64,000 nucleotides of DNA from DATBLE01 sp963764565 (GCA_963764565.1 CAVXTD010000013.1:1-64000); one strand, 5' to 3'; counted from the stretch's first letter, positions 18,894-28,549 are shown. Numbers and translations are program-made. Notes: generated by a model from the sequence alone, not told the origin.

Positions 18894-19747
18894 GCAGGCT
18901 CGCGGCCGCAGGGGCGGCCATGGCGCTCGGGGCGATCCTCGCCGGCGCCGGCCGCCGCCGCCGGCCCGCTCTCGCCGGCGACATCGCTGGAGCCGAGCCG
19001 CGCGCTCTTCGGCGACCGGATCGCCGCCGTCGCCACCGTCGCCGTCGACGCGGTCCGCCGTCGACCCCGCCGGCGTCCGCGCCGTCGCCGGGTTCGGCCC
19101 GCTCGACACGCTGTCCGGGCCGGTCGTCGAGCGCGAGCGTCGCGGCGGGGTGACGATCCTTCGCTATCGCTGGGAGGTGGCGTGCCTGAGCGAGGACTGC
19201 GTCCCGTCGACTGCCCCACGCCCGGTCAAGCTTCCTCCGCTGCGACTGACCGCCACCCGCCGAGACGGCGGCAGCGTCAGCACCTCCGTCCCCTGGCCCG
19301 TGCTCTCGATCGCGGGGCGGGTCTCGACCAAGGAGGCCGCGGCCACGCCCCTGCCCTTCCGGCTCGAGACGCAGCTGCCGGCGCCGTCCTACCGCGCCGC
19401 GCCGAGAACGCTCGAGATCGTGCTCGACTCGGTGGCGGCCGTCCTGGTGCTCGGAGCCCTGCTCCTGGCCGCGCGCGAGCTGGCGCGCCTGCGACGGCGG
19501 CGCTTCGAGGAGCAGGCTGGCCGGCCTCTCTCCGCTCGAGCGGGCGCTTCTGCTCGCGCGCGAGGCGCAACGGCGAGGCCCCGACGACCGGCGCCGGGCG
19601 CTCGGCCTGCTCGCGCGGGTGCTCGGCGGCCCGGGCAGCGGGCTCGGAGGTGACGCCTCGGAGCTGGCGTGGTCACCCCCCGCGCCCTCGCCCGAGCAGA
19701 TCGAGTCGGTGGCCGGCGCGGTCGAGCGGGAGATCGAGAGACGATGA
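18881..19747 (+). CDS. Membrane protein in the mxaA position, frameshifted
   Basis: About 285 residues, starting at a GTG that overlaps the DUF58 end by 13 bases. It has an N-terminal signal, then a beta-rich exported domain (FGDRIAAVATVAVD, VRAVAGFGPLDTLSG, LRYRWEVACLSEDCVPSTA, LPPLRLTATRRDGG), one transmembrane helix (SVAAVLVLGALLLAARELA) and a cytoplasmic helical tail (LSPLERALLLAREAQRRG). Frames change near 18,950-19,060 and 19,520. The layout matches MxaA and BatD-like proteins that accompany MoxR and VWA proteins. The sequence is too divergent to be certain of MxaA itself; position is the main argument. Confidence 0.6.
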
Positions 19748-20568
19748 GCGCCATCCCGCTCGACCGATGCGCCGGGCCTGCGCCGGACCGCCCGCCGCAC
19801 CGCGACCGTCCGAGTGGTGCTCGCGGTTCTGCTGCTGGCGACTGGTCGGAGCGATTGCCGTGCTCGCCGGGCACGCTCGGGTGCGCACGTTGCACCTGCT
19901 GCCTTCCGGCTCGACCGCGATCGTCGTGCTCGACCTCTCGGCGAGCGTCTCCCAGGACACCTACGCGAGAATCGGCGCCACGATCTCCGACCTCGCCTCG
20001 ACGAACGGGCGGTACGGACTCGTCATCTTCTCGGGAAGCGCCTACGAGGCCCTGCCGCCGGGCACTCCGGCGGCCGAGCTCAAGCCGCTCGTCCGCTACT
20101 TCACGCTGCCGCCGCAGACGACACCGGGCTTCATCCCCGTCTTCCCCCCCAACCCTTGGGCGCGGACGTTCAGCGCGGGCACCAGCATCTCCTCGGGGCT
20201 CGAGCTTGCGCACAGACTGGCGCTCGACGGGCGGCTGCACCGCCCCGGAGTGGTGCTGATCTCGGATCTCTCGGACGATCCCGGCGATCTCCGGCGCACC
20301 GCTCTGACGATCCTCGCCTACCGGCGCGACCGCATTCCGCTCCGGGTCGTCGGCCTGAACCCCGCACCCGCCGACGAGCAGTTCTTCCGGCGGCTGATCG
20401 GAGGGAACGACACGATCACGAGCGCCCGGCTGCCGGAGGAAGCCTCGCTCGCGTCCGGCCGGGGCGGCTTCCCGTGGACGCTGGCAGTGCTCGCGCTCGT
20501 GCTCGCGGCCGCTCCTCGCCGCCAACGAGCTTCTGCTTGCCCGCGTGACCTGGGGAGCACGAGCATGA
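19744..20568 (+). CDS. VWA-domain membrane protein (mxaC position), frameshifted
   Basis: About 275 residues with frame changes near 19,775-19,840 and 20,510. An N-terminal transmembrane helix (VGAIAVLAGHA) leads to a von Willebrand A domain with the metal site DLSASVSQDTYARI (D-x-S-x-S), FSGSAYEALPPG, SAGTSISSGLELAHRLALD and VVLISDLSDDPGDL, then a C-terminal helix (PWTLAVLALVLAA). VWA proteins of MoxR operons work with the ATPase in assembling or activating exported metalloenzymes. It overlaps both neighbours as ATGA, so it is translationally coupled. Confidence 0.8.
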
Positions 20569-21188
20569 AGATCCGCCGGCTCGCACTCGCAGCGCTTCTG
20601 ATCGGGCTCGCGACGATCGCGGCGCTGCTCTCCTTCGATCTCGGTGCCTGGCACGACTCGCTGCGCCGGGGGGATGCTCGCTACCGCGCCGCGCCGGCGG
20701 CTGCTCGCTGGCGTGCCTCGACGCTGCTGCCGTTCGGAACCGCGAAGAACCTCCTCGCTATCGATGACGACCTCGCCGTCCGTCGCGCGGTCCAGCTCTT
20801 CAGGGTCACCTACGGGGTCAACGGCAGGCTCGACACGGCGCTCCAGACCCTCGGCAGGCGCGCCGTCGCGGAGCTGGCCCTGGCGGATGTCGCGCGCGGC
20901 AGCGACCTGCGACGCGCGTCGCAGGCAAGCGACCTGCTCGGCGTGCTGGCCTTCGGCGACTTCGCCGCCGGCGGTGGGCGAGACGCGAACCAGGCCGAGC
21001 GCTCCGTCTCCGCGTTCACCAACGCCGTCCGCCTCGACCCCGCCAACGAGGCCGCGAAGGTCAATCTCGAGCTCGTGCTCCGTCTCTTCCAGGCTCGCGG
21101 CGTGCGGCCCGGCGCGGGCGCGAGCAGCGGCGGCCGCGGCACCGGCCGGCGAGGGGCCGGAACGGGAATTCCCGGGACCGGGTACTGA
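20565..21188 (+). CDS. MxaK-like membrane-anchored protein
   Basis: 207 residues, intact frame. One N-terminal membrane helix (RLALAALLIGLATIAALLSF) is followed by a helical exported domain: DSLRRGDARYRAAPA, NLLAIDDDLAVRRAVQLF, RRAVAELALADVARG, then a TPR-like helix pair AFTNAVRLDPANEAAKVNLE, and a Gly/Arg-rich end (SSGGRGTGRRGAGTGIPG). The helix-then-RRGDxRYRA start, the size and the place between two VWA genes match MxaK of methylotrophs. Its role is unknown but it is required with mxaA/C/L for calcium insertion into methanol dehydrogenase in those organisms. It starts at the ATGA overlap with the preceding gene. Confidence 0.65.
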   Translation: MKIRRLALAALLIGLATIAALLSFDLGAWHDSLRRGDARYRAAPAAARWRASTLLPFGTAKNLLAIDDDLAVRRAVQLFRVTYGVNGRLDTALQTLGRRAVAELALADVARGSDLRRASQASDLLGVLAFGDFAAGGGRDANQAERSVSAFTNAVRLDPANEAAKVNLELVLRLFQARGVRPGAGASSGGRGTGRRGAGTGIPGTGY

Positions 21189-21191
21189 ATC

Positions 21192-22167
21192 GTGGCCGCC
21201 TCGCTCGTCTTCCTCACACCCTGGGGAAGCCTCGTCGCCGTCGCCGCCCTGCTGACGCTCGCCGCCTACCTCGCCGGCTCGCGCCGCGTGGCTCGCGTGC
21301 GCGGTGCGCTCGGTCTCGTGGCGCCCGCTCCGAAGGCGCGAATGGACTCTTGTCGCCGCGCTTGCGGCCGTGCCGCTCCTGATCGCACTTGTCGCCGCCC
21401 AGCCCGCCTGGCGAACGAGCAGCCAGCGCCGGGTGCGCACGGACGCCCAGGTGTACATCGTGATCGACACCTCGCGCTCGATGCTCGCCTCGAAGGGGGT
21501 TTCCTCACCGACGAGACTCGATCGTGCAAAGACGGAGGCAATCGAGATCCGCGATCGCCTCGCCGGCTACGCAGCCGGGGTCGGGACGCTCACCGACCGC
21601 GTCTTGCCGAACCTGCTGCCGAGCGTGAACGAGCGCAGCTTCGCCTCGACGGTTCGCGAAGCGATCGACATCGAGCAACCGCCGCCTGCGACCGCGGGCG
21701 TGACGGTGTCGACCCTGGCGGCGCTTGCCCAGGTTCCGAGCGGCGGCACGTTCGCTCCGTCGGCCCGCAGGCGGGCGCTCGTCGTGCTCACCGACGGCGA
21801 GAGCCGCCCGTTCGACCCCGGCGCGGTCGCAGCGTCGCTGGCCCGGGCGCCGGCAACCGCGCTCGTGCTCGTGCACGTCTGGGGCCCGCGCGAGGGGATC
21901 TTCTCTGCCGACGGGAGGCGTGAGGGCACCTACCGGCCCGACCCGGCGAGCAAGGCGGCCCTCGCGTCGCTCGCCGGAGCAGCCGGAGGCGCCGTCTTCG
22001 GCGAGCATCGCGCCGCGGACGTGGCGGCGGCCGTCAGGAAGGCGCTCGGGACCGGCCCGACCGTCCGGGTCGGGATCGAGCCGCGCACGCACGCGCTCGG
22101 CCGGTTCGTCGCCCTCGCTGCGCTCGTCCCGCTCGGGCTGGTGCTCTGGCGCCGCAACCTGCGCTGA
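21192..22167 (+). CDS. VWA-domain membrane protein (mxaL position), frameshifted
   Basis: About 325 residues with one frame change near 21,340. BatA/MxaL-like layout: N-terminal hydrophobic helix (LVFLTPWGSLVAVAALLTLA), a second helix (LVAALAAVPLLIALVAA), then a VWA domain with VYIVIDTSRSMLASKG (D-x-S-x-S), RALVVLTDGESRPFD and LVLVHVWGPREGIF, and a final helix (FVALAALVPLGLVLWRR). Start GTG at 21192 comes three bases after the MxaK-like stop. It closes the six-gene set and, after 49 bases, is followed by quinoprotein 3. Confidence 0.8.
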
Positions 22168-22216
22168 TCCCGGCCCCATGTACTTTCGGCGAGTCGCGGG
22201 GTAAGATCGCACGTCG

Positions 22217-25036
22217 ATGCCGACCCGTCCCGGACGCCTCGCGGGTCTCCTTGTTGTCATTGCAGCCGTGGTTGCGGTCTCGATCTCGGGCGCGGGTGCG
22301 GCCGGGAAGGCCTCGCCGAACGACTGGAGCAGCTGGGGGAACACGCCGGACCAGAACCGGTACACGACGCTGACGCAGATCACGCCGGACAACGTCGCCC
22401 AGCTCGGCCGGCTCTTCACGGTCGACTTCCGCGCGATCGACCCGGCGATCAGGCGCGGGACGCAGTCGTTCCCGCTCGCGATCGGCGGGCGGCTGTACGT
22501 GACCACGAACGACGACAACGTCTTCGCGCTGAACGCGACCACGGGCGCGGTGATCTGGCGCTGGAAGCCCGACAACGTCGCCATCTTCCGCAACTTCGGG
22601 ATCGCCGCCAACCGCGGCGTCGCCTACTGCGAGGGCAAGCTGTTCATCACCACGCTCGACATGTTCATCGTCTCGATCGACGCCAAGACCGGCAGGCAGA
22701 TCAAGCGCGTGCCGATCTCGGCGGCGGTGCCCCGGGCGACCCCCGCCTACGGCTACTCGGAGACGAGCGCCCCGATCTGCGCCGACCACCGCCTCGTGCT
22801 CGGCGCCGCCGGATCGGAGTACGGCGTGCGCGGCTTCGTGATGGCGTACAAGACCGACCTGACGCCGGCCTGGCCCGGCCCCTTCTGGACGATCCCGCCC
22901 GAGGGGACGAGCTGGCGCCGGCTCTCGCGAATCGTCGGCGGCGGCGTCGTGTGGACGCCGCAGACGATCGACACGACCACGCACACGCTCTACTTCGGGA
23001 CCGGCTCGGCGACGCCGCTGTACTTCCCGCAGTTCCGGCCGGGACAGAACCCGCGCACCGACTCGCTGATCGCGGTCGACCTGCGCACCGGGCAGATGAA
23101 GTGGTGGCAGCAGCAGATGGCCTTCAACGAATGGTCGTACGACACCGCGCAGCCGCCGCTCGTCTACACGGGCAAGGTGGGCGGCAAGACGCGCCGGGTC
23201 GTCTCGGTCGCGACGATGGAAGGCGTCTGGTTCGCCTACGACGCCGCGACCGGCGCCCCGATCTACCAGCGGATCAAGGTGATCGACCGCACCGAGCACC
23301 CGCGCCTCGCAGCCCGGCAAGGCGGTCCCGGTGTACCCGGGCTCGATCGGCGGGCTCAACTTCTCGCCGGCCTCGTACGACCCGAAGACGAACTACATCT
23401 TCAACGCCGCCGCCGAGACGGCCTCGCTGCTGACCCAGGCGAAGCTGACGCCGACCCAGAAGAAGCGCAAGCTGACCCTCGGCGACATCTTCCTCGGCCT
23501 GGACAACGGCAACTTCGGGCAATACCTGCCCGGCTGGCACGACCACGGCTCGATCAGCGCGATCGACGTGAACACCGGCAAGCGCGTCTGGAAGTTCACC
23601 ACCCCCGAGCCGGAGCGCGGCGGCGTGACCACGACCGCGAGCGGGCTCGGCTTCGCCGGCGGCGGCGACGGCGTCCTGCGCGCGTTCAGCACGAAGACCG
23701 GCAAGGTGCTGTGGACGTTCCAGACGGGGCACCAGATCGCAGCCGGCCCGACGATCTACTCGGTCAAGGGCAAGCAGTATCTGGCGATCTCCTCGGGCGG
23801 CAGTCCGACCTCGTCGGGCGGCGGCACGGCGAGCGAGCTTCAGGTGTTCGCGCTCGGCGGATCGCAGAAGGAATCGCCGCCGCCCGATCTCCCGCAAGTT
23901 CCGGGCCCGGGAGGTCGCGGAGCCCGCCGCCCAGGTCGAGCACCCCGACCGCCCTGCCGGCACGGCCGCAGAAGCCGGCGGCGGCCCGTGTCGTCGACCG
24001 CATGACCGCCCTCGGCGCGGCCCGGATCGTGACCCAGTCGGGGCTCGTCGTCCGCGCCTGGCTGGCGAACTCGTCGAACACGCAGGATGTGACCGGCCGC
24101 GTTCTCCTCGGCTCGACGCCGGTCCAGGGAGTTCAGCTCGCCGTCGGCGGCTATGTGCTGCCCGCGCTGACGGCGGCGGACGGGACGTTCCGCTACCCGG
24201 TCGACATCACCATTCCCCTCCGCCACGTCGTTTCCATCGTCTCGACCGGCAAGGCGCGGGTGAACGGCCGCGCGCTCAACGCCGACGAGCGGTCGGCCCT
24301 CACGGGCCTGGAGGGCGGCTTCAGCGTCGGCTACCGGGTCGACGATCTGAAGGCCCGCGCCCAGAAGGACGGCAGCGTCCTCGTCAGCGGCAGGCTCGCG
24401 TCCGCGCAGGGCGGCAACCCGCCGGCGGTCGCGCTCTACACCTACCGCCTGACCGGAACCGTCACCGACAGCGCCGGGAAGCCCGTTGCGGGCGCCGTCG
24501 TCGTCAGCCGCACCCAGGACCGTGACTTCTGGACGTTCTCGACCCCGAGCGACTCCCTGGGGCGCTACAGGTCGTTCTTCGCCGCCGCCGACGAGACGGC
24601 GGCCGACCCGGTGACGCTGAGCGTCCAGGTTGCCGTCGGCGCGAACTCGTACGGCCTGCCGACCGGCGTCAACGCCGACTTCGCCCGGCTCCGGAGCGCG
24701 ACGATGAACCTCCAGCTCCCGCCCTCCGGCACGGGCCTGGCGATTACGAAGCCGTCGTCGTACGCGGGCGCGGTGTACGAAGGCGTGCTCGTCGGCGTGA
24801 CCGGTCCGGGCGTGGTCAAGCCGGTCTCGGCCCGATGGCCGGACACGCGCGGCAACTTCTCGTTCGTCCTGCCCGCCTCGATGCGCGGCAAGACGGTGCG
24901 CCTGTGGCAGAGCTTCCAGCAGCTCTTCCAGAGCTCGCCGACCGGGAAGGCCGGGCCGATCGACCTCGACGAGTGGCCGACCGGATTGGCACCGACGGTT
25001 CCGCGGGATCTCGCGACCCTGAAGCTCCCCCGCTAG
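22217..25036 (+). CDS. PQQ-propeller protein 3 fused to a carboxypeptidase-regulatory-like tail
   Basis: About 940 residues with frame changes near 23,310 and 23,885-23,935. Start ATG at 22217, nine bases after TAAGAT. A signal peptide (GRLAGLLVVIAAVVAVSI) is followed by a quinoprotein propeller: WGNTPDQNRYTTLTQITPDN, FALNATTGAVIWRWK, VSIDAKTGRQIK, GSEYGVRGFVMAYK (metal Glu kept), ALDVNTG-type blades to VFALGG. The active-site segment reads NEWSYDTAQPPL: the catalytic Asp is Ser while the second Asp remains, and GTGN has become GTGS. So it may be catalytically altered or a substrate-binding relative. From about 24,000 the chain continues with Ig-like/CarboxypepD_reg-like domains (VTGRVLLGSTPVQGVQLAVG, LTGTVTDSAGKPVAGAVVVS). 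Confidence 0.78.
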   Translation: MPTRPGRLAGLLVVIAAVVAVSISGAGAAGKASPNDWSSWGNTPDQNRYTTLTQITPDNVAQLGRLFTVDFRAIDPAIRRGTQSFPLAIGGRLYVTTNDDNVFALNATTGAVIWRWKPDNVAIFRNFGIAANRGVAYCEGKLFITTLDMFIVSIDAKTGRQIKRVPISAAVPRATPAYGYSETSAPICADHRLVLGAAGSEYGVRGFVMAYKTDLTPAWPGPFWTIPPEGTSWRRLSRIVGGGVVWTPQTIDTTTHTLYFGTGSATPLYFPQFRPGQNPRTDSLIAVDLRTGQMKWWQQQMAFNEWSYDTAQPPLVYTGKVGGKTRRVVSVATMEGVWFAYDAATGAPIYQRIKVIDRTEHPRLAARQGGPGVPGLDRRAQLLAGLVRPEDELHLQRRRRDGLAADPGEADADPEEAQADPRRHLPRPGQRQLRAIPARLARPRLDQRDRREHRQARLEVHHPRAGARRRDHDRERARLRRRRRRRPARVQHEDRQGAVDVPDGAPDRSRPDDLLGQGQAVSGDLLGRQSDLVGRRHGERASGVRARRIAEGIAAARSPASSGPGRSRSPPPRSSTPTALPARPQKPAAARVVDRMTALGAARIVTQSGLVVRAWLANSSNTQDVTGRVLLGSTPVQGVQLAVGGYVLPALTAADGTFRYPVDITIPLRHVVSIVSTGKARVNGRALNADERSALTGLEGGFSVGYRVDDLKARAQKDGSVLVSGRLASAQGGNPPAVALYTYRLTGTVTDSAGKPVAGAVVVSRTQDRDFWTFSTPSDSLGRYRSFFAAADETAADPVTLSVQVAVGANSYGLPTGVNADFARLRSATMNLQLPPSGTGLAITKPSSYAGAVYEGVLVGVTGPGVVKPVSARWPDTRGNFSFVLPASMRGKTVRLWQSFQQLFQSSPTGKAGPIDLDEWPTGLAPTVPRDLATLKLPR

Positions 25037-25040
25037 ACAC

Positions 25041-27151
25041 CTATCGCGGCGGCTCGATCGACTGGGGCTCGTCGAAGCCCCCGTAGACGTGGTGCATGAA
25101 GTGCGCGGCGGCGATCATCGACAGCTTCAGCGTGCGCAGCGTCTTCTTGTCGATCGAGACGTTGAACCACGCGGGCACGTTCGGGTCGACGAACGAGATG
25201 CGCCACACCTCTCGCCCGTTCACGCGGCCGTCGCCGAGCAGCGCGGCGCGGGCGGGAGGCGGAGCCCCAGGTCGGAGTCGGTTGCTTGACCGGCAGCTGC
25301 GGCGACGCGACCCAGCGCCCGCCGGGATTGCGGTCCCAGCGGCGACCGCCGATGATGACCGCCTGAGGCCCACCCTCGATCGAGTACGACAGCTTGTTCG
25401 GCGCCTCCAGCCGCCACTTCGTGTGCGCGACGTTGGTCGCGCTCGACCCGAGGCGCTCGTCGATCGTGATCGTGCGTAGCCGGTCGAACACGAGCGTCGC
25501 CTCGCGTGCGATCTGCTTCGCCGACGGCGGGGGCCAGGCCGCCGGAAAGTCGAAGCGCACGACGGAGGAGGCCTGACCCGGCGGGCGGATCGTCACGAAC
25601 GCGACCCGGGGACGGCCCGCGAATGCGAGCGTGACCGCGTAACAGCCGGCGCCACACGTGCCGGCGGGCCCGCGCGACACCGACGCCGATACGAGCCTGA
25701 CCGAGAGACCGAGGCCCCGTCGCGCGGCCGCCGTCCCCGGCGATCACCGTGGTGGTCAGCTTCAGCCGGCCCGCGCCGGCCGGCTCGGCGGCGAATCCGA
25801 CCGCCAGATCGCCGTCCTCGCGGGCGTCCACGAACGGCCCGGTCGGGATCGCGCCCGGAAGAAGCGGCGAGACCGTCGGAGCGGCGGGGGCGGCGGCCGT
25901 GCGCGGAGGGGCAAGGTTGACCAGCAGCCCGACCGCGGCGAGAACGCCGACGAGCAGCAGGATCTCGCTCAGCGTGAGCCGGCGGAGAAGCGGGAGCTTG
26001 ATCCCGGGGTTGGCCGGGAGTGCGAGCAGGCGACTCGCCGCCGCGACTCCGAGGGCGGCGAGCACGAGCGCCGACTTGACGATCAGCGTCTGTCCGTACC
26101 CCGAGTGGAATGCCGAGCCCACGCTCCGGAACTCGCCGAACGCGGTCAGGACGCCGCTCGCGAGGATGATCAGCACCGTCGGCAGGGCGAGGCGTGAGTA
26201 GCGACGGATCGCGAGCGCACGCGCGGCGGCGCGGTCGGGCGCGCGCCAGACGACGAGGACGAGGTGGGCAAGCGCCCCCACCCACGCGGCGGCGCCGAGC
26301 AGGTGGATCGAGTCGACGACGGGAGCCCACCAGTGACCGCTCGTGCCGGAATGCCCGTGCACAGCGGTCAGGATCGCCGCCGCCGCCAGCGGGATGATGG
26401 CAAGCGGCCGGAGCGCGCCGGCCTCGGCGACCAGCGCGCCGAGTGCGGTGGCGAGGAGCACCGCGAAGGTGAGCGCCCCCGGCCGCGTGGACAGGACCGC
26501 CTGGAGAGCGTCGCCGTGCGACCCTGCGACGAACCCTCCGCCGACACGATCGCCAGCGAGGAGGATGAGCAGGACGAACGACGCGACGGCGGCCATGCCG
26601 GCTCCGATGCCCGCCGGAGCGCGCGGCCGCGCCACGCGCAGGACGAAACGCTCGCTGAGCAGGCCACCGAAGGCGAGCGCGAGCCCGGCGAAGAACACCC
26701 AGCTGGCGACGATCTGGGCCCACGGGGTCGGCGCCTCCGATGCCGAGACGGCGGGGAGCGCCTCCGCGGATCCGATCGAGAAGGCGAGCTCGCCCGCCGA
26801 GAGATGCCCGTCGTCCGAGACGACACGCCAGGTCGCGACGTAGACCCCGCGCCGGAGCAGCGGAAGCGGCTGGACGACCAGCACCCCCCGCCCTGAGGGC
26901 TTCGTGAGCGGGACCTGCGTCCCGTCGCCGCGCCTGAGCGTGAGGCGCTCGCTGTCGGCCACGTAGGCCTCGCTGAAGCGCAGGACGATCCGCGAGGGCG
27001 GTGAGGCGAGCCGCGCCCCTGCGGACGGCTCCGAGTGCACCAGATAGGCGTGCGCCCCGGCCGCCGCCGGCAGCGCGCAGGCAACGACGGACGCAGCGCC
27101 TGCAAGGGCGAGGGCGCGGCAGAGCCGGCGGTGACTGCGGAAGCGAGGCAC
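25041..27151 (-). CDS. CopC-CopD fusion with C-terminal exported domain, frameshifted
   Basis: About 700 residues. Start GTG at 27151 after GAGGGG. A signal peptide (CRALALAGAASVVACALP) ends before AHAYLVHSEPSAG, the classic CopC start where the mature N-terminal His binds Cu(II); a second copper residue set is in VVSDDGHLSAGE. Then a polytopic CopD region (eight or so helices, with HGHSGTSGHWWAPVVDSIHLLG and YSRLALPTVLIILASGVL). After about residue 510 comes an exported beta-rich tail (LVFDRLRTITIDERLGS, PNKLSYSIEGGPQAVIIGG, GREVWRISFVDPNVPAWFNV). Frames change near 25,660 and 25,265. It moves or stores copper, fitting the cupredoxins nearby. Its stop faces the quinoprotein stop four bases away. 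Confidence 0.82.
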
Positions 27152-27241
27152 GGGTTCCCCTCGGCCATGGTAGGGGGACCCCTCGGGCTCAGCCCATGTG
27201 CTCGTTGCAACAATCAGATCGCGATTCGCAGGGAGATGCGT

Positions 27242-27279
27242 TAGGCTCGCCACCTCGCAACCTGCTGGAGCGTAGAACC
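27242..27279 (+). promoter_or_regulatory. Promoter and ribosome site deciding the CBS-protein start
   Basis: TAGGCT at 27242-27247 is a good -10 hexamer. GGAG at 27267-27270 lies nine bases before an in-frame CTG at 27280. Together they argue against the earlier in-frame ATG at 27196, which would lie upstream of the transcript start. Confidence 0.4.
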
Positions 27280-27711
27280 CTGAATCTCCTATCCGACATC
27301 CTGCGCGAGAAGGGGAACGCCGTTCTCCGCATCGACGGCGGCGCCTCCGTCTTCGAGGCGATCAAGCAGATGGTCGACCTCAACATCGGGGCGCTGCTCG
27401 TCACCGAAGACGACGGGACGACCGGCATCCTCACCGAGCGGGACTACCTCCGCCGCGTCACTCTGGAAGGGCGTACGGACAAGGAGACGCTCGTCCGCGA
27501 GATCATGACCACGCCGGTGATCTGCCTCGCGCCCGAGACCACCGTCGACGAGTGCATGGCGCTGATGACCGAGAAGCGGTTCCGTCACGCGCCGATCATG
27601 GACGGCGGCGAGATCGTCGGGATGATCTCGATCGGCGACGTCGTGAAGTACCACTCCAAGCAGCAGAGCGCCCAGATCCGGTACTTCACGGACTACATCA
27701 CCTCTCGCTAG
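27280..27711 (+). CDS. Tandem CBS-domain protein
   Basis: 143 residues if started at the CTG at 27280. Two CBS motifs fill the protein: LLSDILREKGNAVLRIDGG with AIKQMVDLNIGALLVTEDDG and ILTERDYLRR, then VREIMTTPVICLAPETTVDE with CMALMTEKRFRHAPIMDGGE and MISIGDVVKYH. Such pairs bind adenosine nucleotides and sense energy state. Stand-alone CBS proteins of this length are common and of unknown partner. Its end overlaps the converging acetyltransferase gene by 14 bases. Confidence 0.85.
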   Translation: MNLLSDILREKGNAVLRIDGGASVFEAIKQMVDLNIGALLVTEDDGTTGILTERDYLRRVTLEGRTDKETLVREIMTTPVICLAPETTVDECMALMTEKRFRHAPIMDGGEIVGMISIGDVVKYHSKQQSAQIRYFTDYITSR

Positions 27712-28549
27712 CCGTCTCCTCCCGACCGACGACGAGCCTGGCGATCTCGGCGCCGCTCAGGGTCGCAACCAGCCGCCCGGCCGCCGCTTCCGGCAACGTC
27801 GCCCAGGCGTAGCCGGCGCTCACCGTCGTCCCCTCCTCCTCGGCGTCGAGGATGCGCACCTCATCGTCGGGCGGACGCGCCCGGTAGGCGGCCACGATCG
27901 CCTCGCGGCCGGTGAAGGGGCCGATCGCCGCTCCCTCGAACTCGAGCACCGCGTCCGCCGCGAAGCACTCGCCGAGCGGCTCCCAGTCGCCTGTGCGGAC
28001 GCCCTCGTTGTGGCGCGCGACGTATTCGTACAGCCGATCGAGCGCCGGGCCGAGGCCGAGATCCTCGCGGACGAGCCCGAAGAGCACCCCGTCGACCCAC
28101 TCCCCGTGCCTGCGGTACGCCTTTCTCTTCGCCCCCTCCCGGACGAACCCGACCCGCTCGGCGTGTGCCAGCGCGCGCTCGTTGAAGCCGTACACCTCGA
28201 GCTGGAGCCGGTGGAAGCCGAGGTCGAGCAGCAGGTGGCGCTGGAACTCGCGGGCGGCCGCGTCGGCGACCCTCTGCCCGCGAAAGTCGGGGTGAACGGC
28301 GAGCCCGCCGAGGTGGGCGATCCGGCTGCGGGCGTTGACGCGCTCGAACTCCATCATCCCGGCCGGGCGCCCCTCGGCCTCGATCACGAACACGCCGAGC
28401 GCGGCAGGCTCACGCTGCGAGCGCTCGATCTTCGCGAGCACCGACTCGCGGTCGCTCGAGCGCACGGCGGCGAGGAACGGCTCGACCTCCTCGTGCGTGA
28501 GCAGCTCGACGAGGAAGTCGACGTCGGCGGGCTCTGCGCGCCGGATCAT
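27698..28549 (-). CDS. GNAT acetyltransferase fused to a SnoaL/NTF2-like domain
   Basis: 283 residues, intact. Residues 1-165 are a RimJ/RimL-type GNAT domain: RRAEPADVDFLVELL, GVFVIEAEGRPAGMMEFERV, the acetyl-CoA loop AVHPDFRGQRVADAAAREF, and VYGFNERALAHAERVGFVRE. Residues about 175-283 form a SnoaL/NTF2-like pocket domain: LYEYVARHNEGVRTGDWEPL, CFAADAVLEFEGAAIGPFTG and AIVAAYRARPPDDEVR. SnoaL-like domains hold small hydrophobic ligands and may be enzymes or binding modules. The fusion suggests that one activity acts on the product of the other, but the substrate is unknown. It overlaps the transporter gene upstream by four bases. Confidence 0.8.
   Translation of the reverse strand: MIRRAEPADVDFLVELLTHEEVEPFLAAVRSSDRESVLAKIERSQREPAALGVFVIEAEGRPAGMMEFERVNARSRIAHLGGLAVHPDFRGQRVADAAAREFQRHLLLDLGFHRLQLEVYGFNERALAHAERVGFVREGAKRKAYRRHGEWVDGVLFGLVREDLGLGPALDRLYEYVARHNEGVRTGDWEPLGECFAADAVLEFEGAAIGPFTGREAIVAAYRARPPDDEVRILDAEEEGTTVSAGYAWATLPEAAAGRLVATLSGAEIARLVVGREETASER

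Noticed and set aside
25658..26896. Long plus-strand frames antisense to CopC-CopD
   Set aside because: Low-complexity Arg/Gly/Ala text; the minus strand has clear copper protein signatures.
27196..27279. Upstream ATG for the CBS-domain protein
   Set aside because: It lies before the TAGGCT hexamer and adds residues unlike the family.
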